Below the pieces are notes generated by a model. That model saw only the letters and a program-made list of their open reading frames with translations, was not told the DNA's origin and ran no database searches. Positions 7,099 through 8,219 of a stretch of 8,219 nt of DNA are shown piece by piece (position 1 is the first letter of the stretch; every line of letters begins with the position of its first letter). The stretch comes from Microbacterium sp. (GTDB lineage Bacteria; Actinomycetota; Actinomycetes; Actinomycetales; Microbacteriaceae), in contig JAJUIM010000075.1 in the NCBI GenBank assembly GCA_029267645.1, positions 1 to 8,219 on the forward strand. Reading direction: 5' to 3'. The translations under genes and the position numbers were made by a program.

Positions 7099-7953
7099 GT
7101 GCCGCACACCCCAGCCGTCGATCAGCCCGACACCGATGCCGCGATCGAGCGCGCCCTCGCGGAGCTCTCGGGCCGCCGCATCGCGGTGCTGACGGGCGCA
7201 GGTATCTCGACCGATTCGGGGATCCCCGACTATCGCGGCGAGGGCGCCCCGCGGCGCACGCCGATGACGGCGCAGAAGTTCCTGAGCGACGCCGACGCGC
7301 GGCGGCGCTACTGGATCGGATCGCACCTCGGATGGCGCGCCTTCACCTCGGCCGTACCGAACCGCGGCCACGAGGCCCTCGCGCGGCTCGAGCGCGGCGG
7401 CCGCGTGCCGGGCGTCATCACGCAGAACGTCGACGGCCTGCACGAGCGCGCCGGGTCGACGCGGGTCGTCGAGCTGCACGGCACCATGAGCCGTGTGCGC
7501 TGCACGCACTGCCACCGCATGTTCGACCGCCGCGACATCGCCGAGCGCATCGAACGCGACAACCCCTGGATCGCGGTGCCCGACGCCGTGATCCTGGGCC
7601 CCGACGGCGACGTCGCGCCCGAGGCCGACATGGACTTCGTCGTGCCCGACTGCCCCGTGTGCGGCGGCGTGCTGCGGCCCGATGTCATCTTCTTCGGCGA
7701 GTTCATCCCGCCCGAGCGGTTCCACGAGGCCGAGGAGATCCTGCGCGCGGGCGATGCCCTGCTCGTCACGGGTTCGTCGCTCGTCGTCAACAGCGGGATC
7801 CGCCTGGTCGAGCGGGCGCGGCGGCGCCGGATCCCCGTCGTCATCGTCAATCGCGGCGCGACGAAGGCCGACGCGCGAGCGACCGTGAAGATCGACGGCG
7901 GAACGAGCGAGGTACTCACGCGCATCGCAGACGAATTCGCGCCCCGCGCGTAG
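7099..7953 (+). CDS. NAD-dependent protein deacylase, Sir2 family class II (SIRT4-like)
   Basis: 284 residues. NAD-binding and catalytic motifs: TGAGIS (32-37), SGIPDYRG (40-47), TQNVDGLH (108-115), catalytic His127 in ELHGT, GSS (225-227) and VNRG (250-253). A zinc site is complete: Cys135-x-x-Cys138 and Cys185-x-x-Cys188. The block RRYWIGSHLGW (69-79) is typical of class II sirtuins, the SIRT4 group, rather than CobB-type bacterial enzymes. Class II members remove acyl groups (longer or lipoyl-type among them) from lysine using NAD+, and some ADP-ribosylate. The deacylated targets here are unknown; the enzyme is cytoplasmic. The start is GTG 7099, preceded by a -10-like TAGGAT and no SD. 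It is divergent from the RNA methyltransferase, and 41 bp separate its stop from the phosphatase start. Confidence 0.93.
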   Translation: MPHTPAVDQPDTDAAIERALAELSGRRIAVLTGAGISTDSGIPDYRGEGAPRRTPMTAQKFLSDADARRRYWIGSHLGWRAFTSAVPNRGHEALARLERGGRVPGVITQNVDGLHERAGSTRVVELHGTMSRVRCTHCHRMFDRRDIAERIERDNPWIAVPDAVILGPDGDVAPEADMDFVVPDCPVCGGVLRPDVIFFGEFIPPERFHEAEEILRAGDALLVTGSSLVVNSGIRLVERARRRRIPVVIVNRGATKADARATVKIDGGTSEVLTRIADEFAPRA

Positions 7954-7981
7954 GCTCCGGGACGCTCTCGGGCGCGGCAGA

Positions 7982-7987
7982 TAGGCT
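7982..7987 (+). promoter_or_regulatory. -10 box of the histidine phosphatase gene, probably leaderless
   Basis: TAGGCT matches TANNNT and ends seven bases before GTG 7995, the same geometry as at the sirtuin gene. No SD precedes the GTG. This argues for its own promoter rather than simple co-transcription with the sirtuin. Confidence 0.45.
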
Positions 7988-7994
7988 CGTACGC

Positions 7995-8219
7995 GTGACG
8001 ATCATCGCCCTCGTACGCCATGGAGAGACCGACTGGAACCGCGAGGGGCGGCTGCAGGGTCACAGCGACATCCCCCTTAACGACACGGGTCGCGCGCAGG
8101 CCGCAGCAGCCGCCGAGGCGCTTCGAGGCGGCGACTACGCCCGCCTCGTGTCGAGCCCGCTCTCGAGGGCGCGCGAGACCGCGCAGATCATCGGCAAGGC
8201 GCTCGGGCTCGACGGCCCT
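7995..8219 (+). CDS. histidine phosphatase family protein (phosphoglycerate mutase-like), 3' end outside window
   Basis: The first 75 codons are present; no stop occurs before the window edge. MTIIALVRHGETDWN carries the RHG phosphohistidine motif (Arg8, His9, Gly10). GRLQGHSDIPLNDTGRAQA (19-36 region) and SSPLSRARETA (53-63, with conserved Arg58) are the next family landmarks. Branch-1 histidine phosphatases use the His as a covalent phosphate acceptor; members include phosphoglycerate mutase, alpha-ribazole phosphatase and broad-specificity phosphatases. The second catalytic His and the specificity-determining C-terminal part lie outside the window, so the substrate is open. GTG 7995 is chosen because the RHG motif must lie close to the N-terminus and a TANNNT box sits just upstream. 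Confidence 0.92.
   Translation, partial: MTIIALVRHGETDWNREGRLQGHSDIPLNDTGRAQAAAAAEALRGGDYARLVSSPLSRARETAQIIGKALGLDGP

Noticed and set aside
7042..7725. Upstream extension of the RNA methyltransferase frame
   Set aside because: The frame stays open antisense to the sirtuin, but family homology starts at ATG 7041, which has its own SD-like GAGG.

Overview
The window is high-GC DNA with actinobacterial features: many GTG starts, TANNNT-type -10 boxes placed almost directly on start codons, and gene families and a gene order that fit a Microbacterium-like member of the Microbacteriaceae. The genus is an inference from overall impression; no search was run. It splits at a tRNA-Leu gene (2127-2212, minus strand) into a decayed mobile left part and an ordinary chromosomal right part.

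Left part (1-2126). The window opens in the last codons of what looks like an IS256/Mutator-type transposase, followed by a possible IS end. Next comes a small XRE-type regulator whose helix-turn-helix appears to have been removed by an in-frame deletion and which ends in a hexanucleotide (Thr-Ala) repeat. Its stop overlaps the ATG of a phage/ICE-type tyrosine integrase. That integrase is clearly dead: two one-base deletions and two in-frame stops separate segments that together give a normal-length protein of about 416 residues. It points at the 3' end of tRNA-Leu(GAG), only 79 bp away. This is the classic layout of an element integrated into a tRNA gene, so the element should extend leftwards beyond the window.

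Right part (2213-8219). The genes are intact and compact. On the minus strand a superfamily 2 helicase (3527-5275) is followed by a ferritin-like/VIT1-CCC1 fusion metal transporter (2321-3415). Divergent from the helicase is an SGNH-type hydrolase (5382-6209), convergent with a SpoU/TrmH-type RNA 2'-O-methyltransferase (6232-7041). Divergent from that, over a 57-bp gap, is a class II (SIRT4-like) sirtuin (7099-7953), followed by the start of a histidine phosphatase (7995 to the window end). These are housekeeping or stress genes with no visible shared pathway; they appear to be small separate transcription units.

I found no evidence for a new multi-gene system. The points most worth a second look are the step-wise decay of the integrase/regulator module at the tRNA, the precise loss of the regulator's HTH, the codon-neutral repeat beside a translationally coupled start, the apparent leaderless promoters, and the diiron-plus-VIT fusion.
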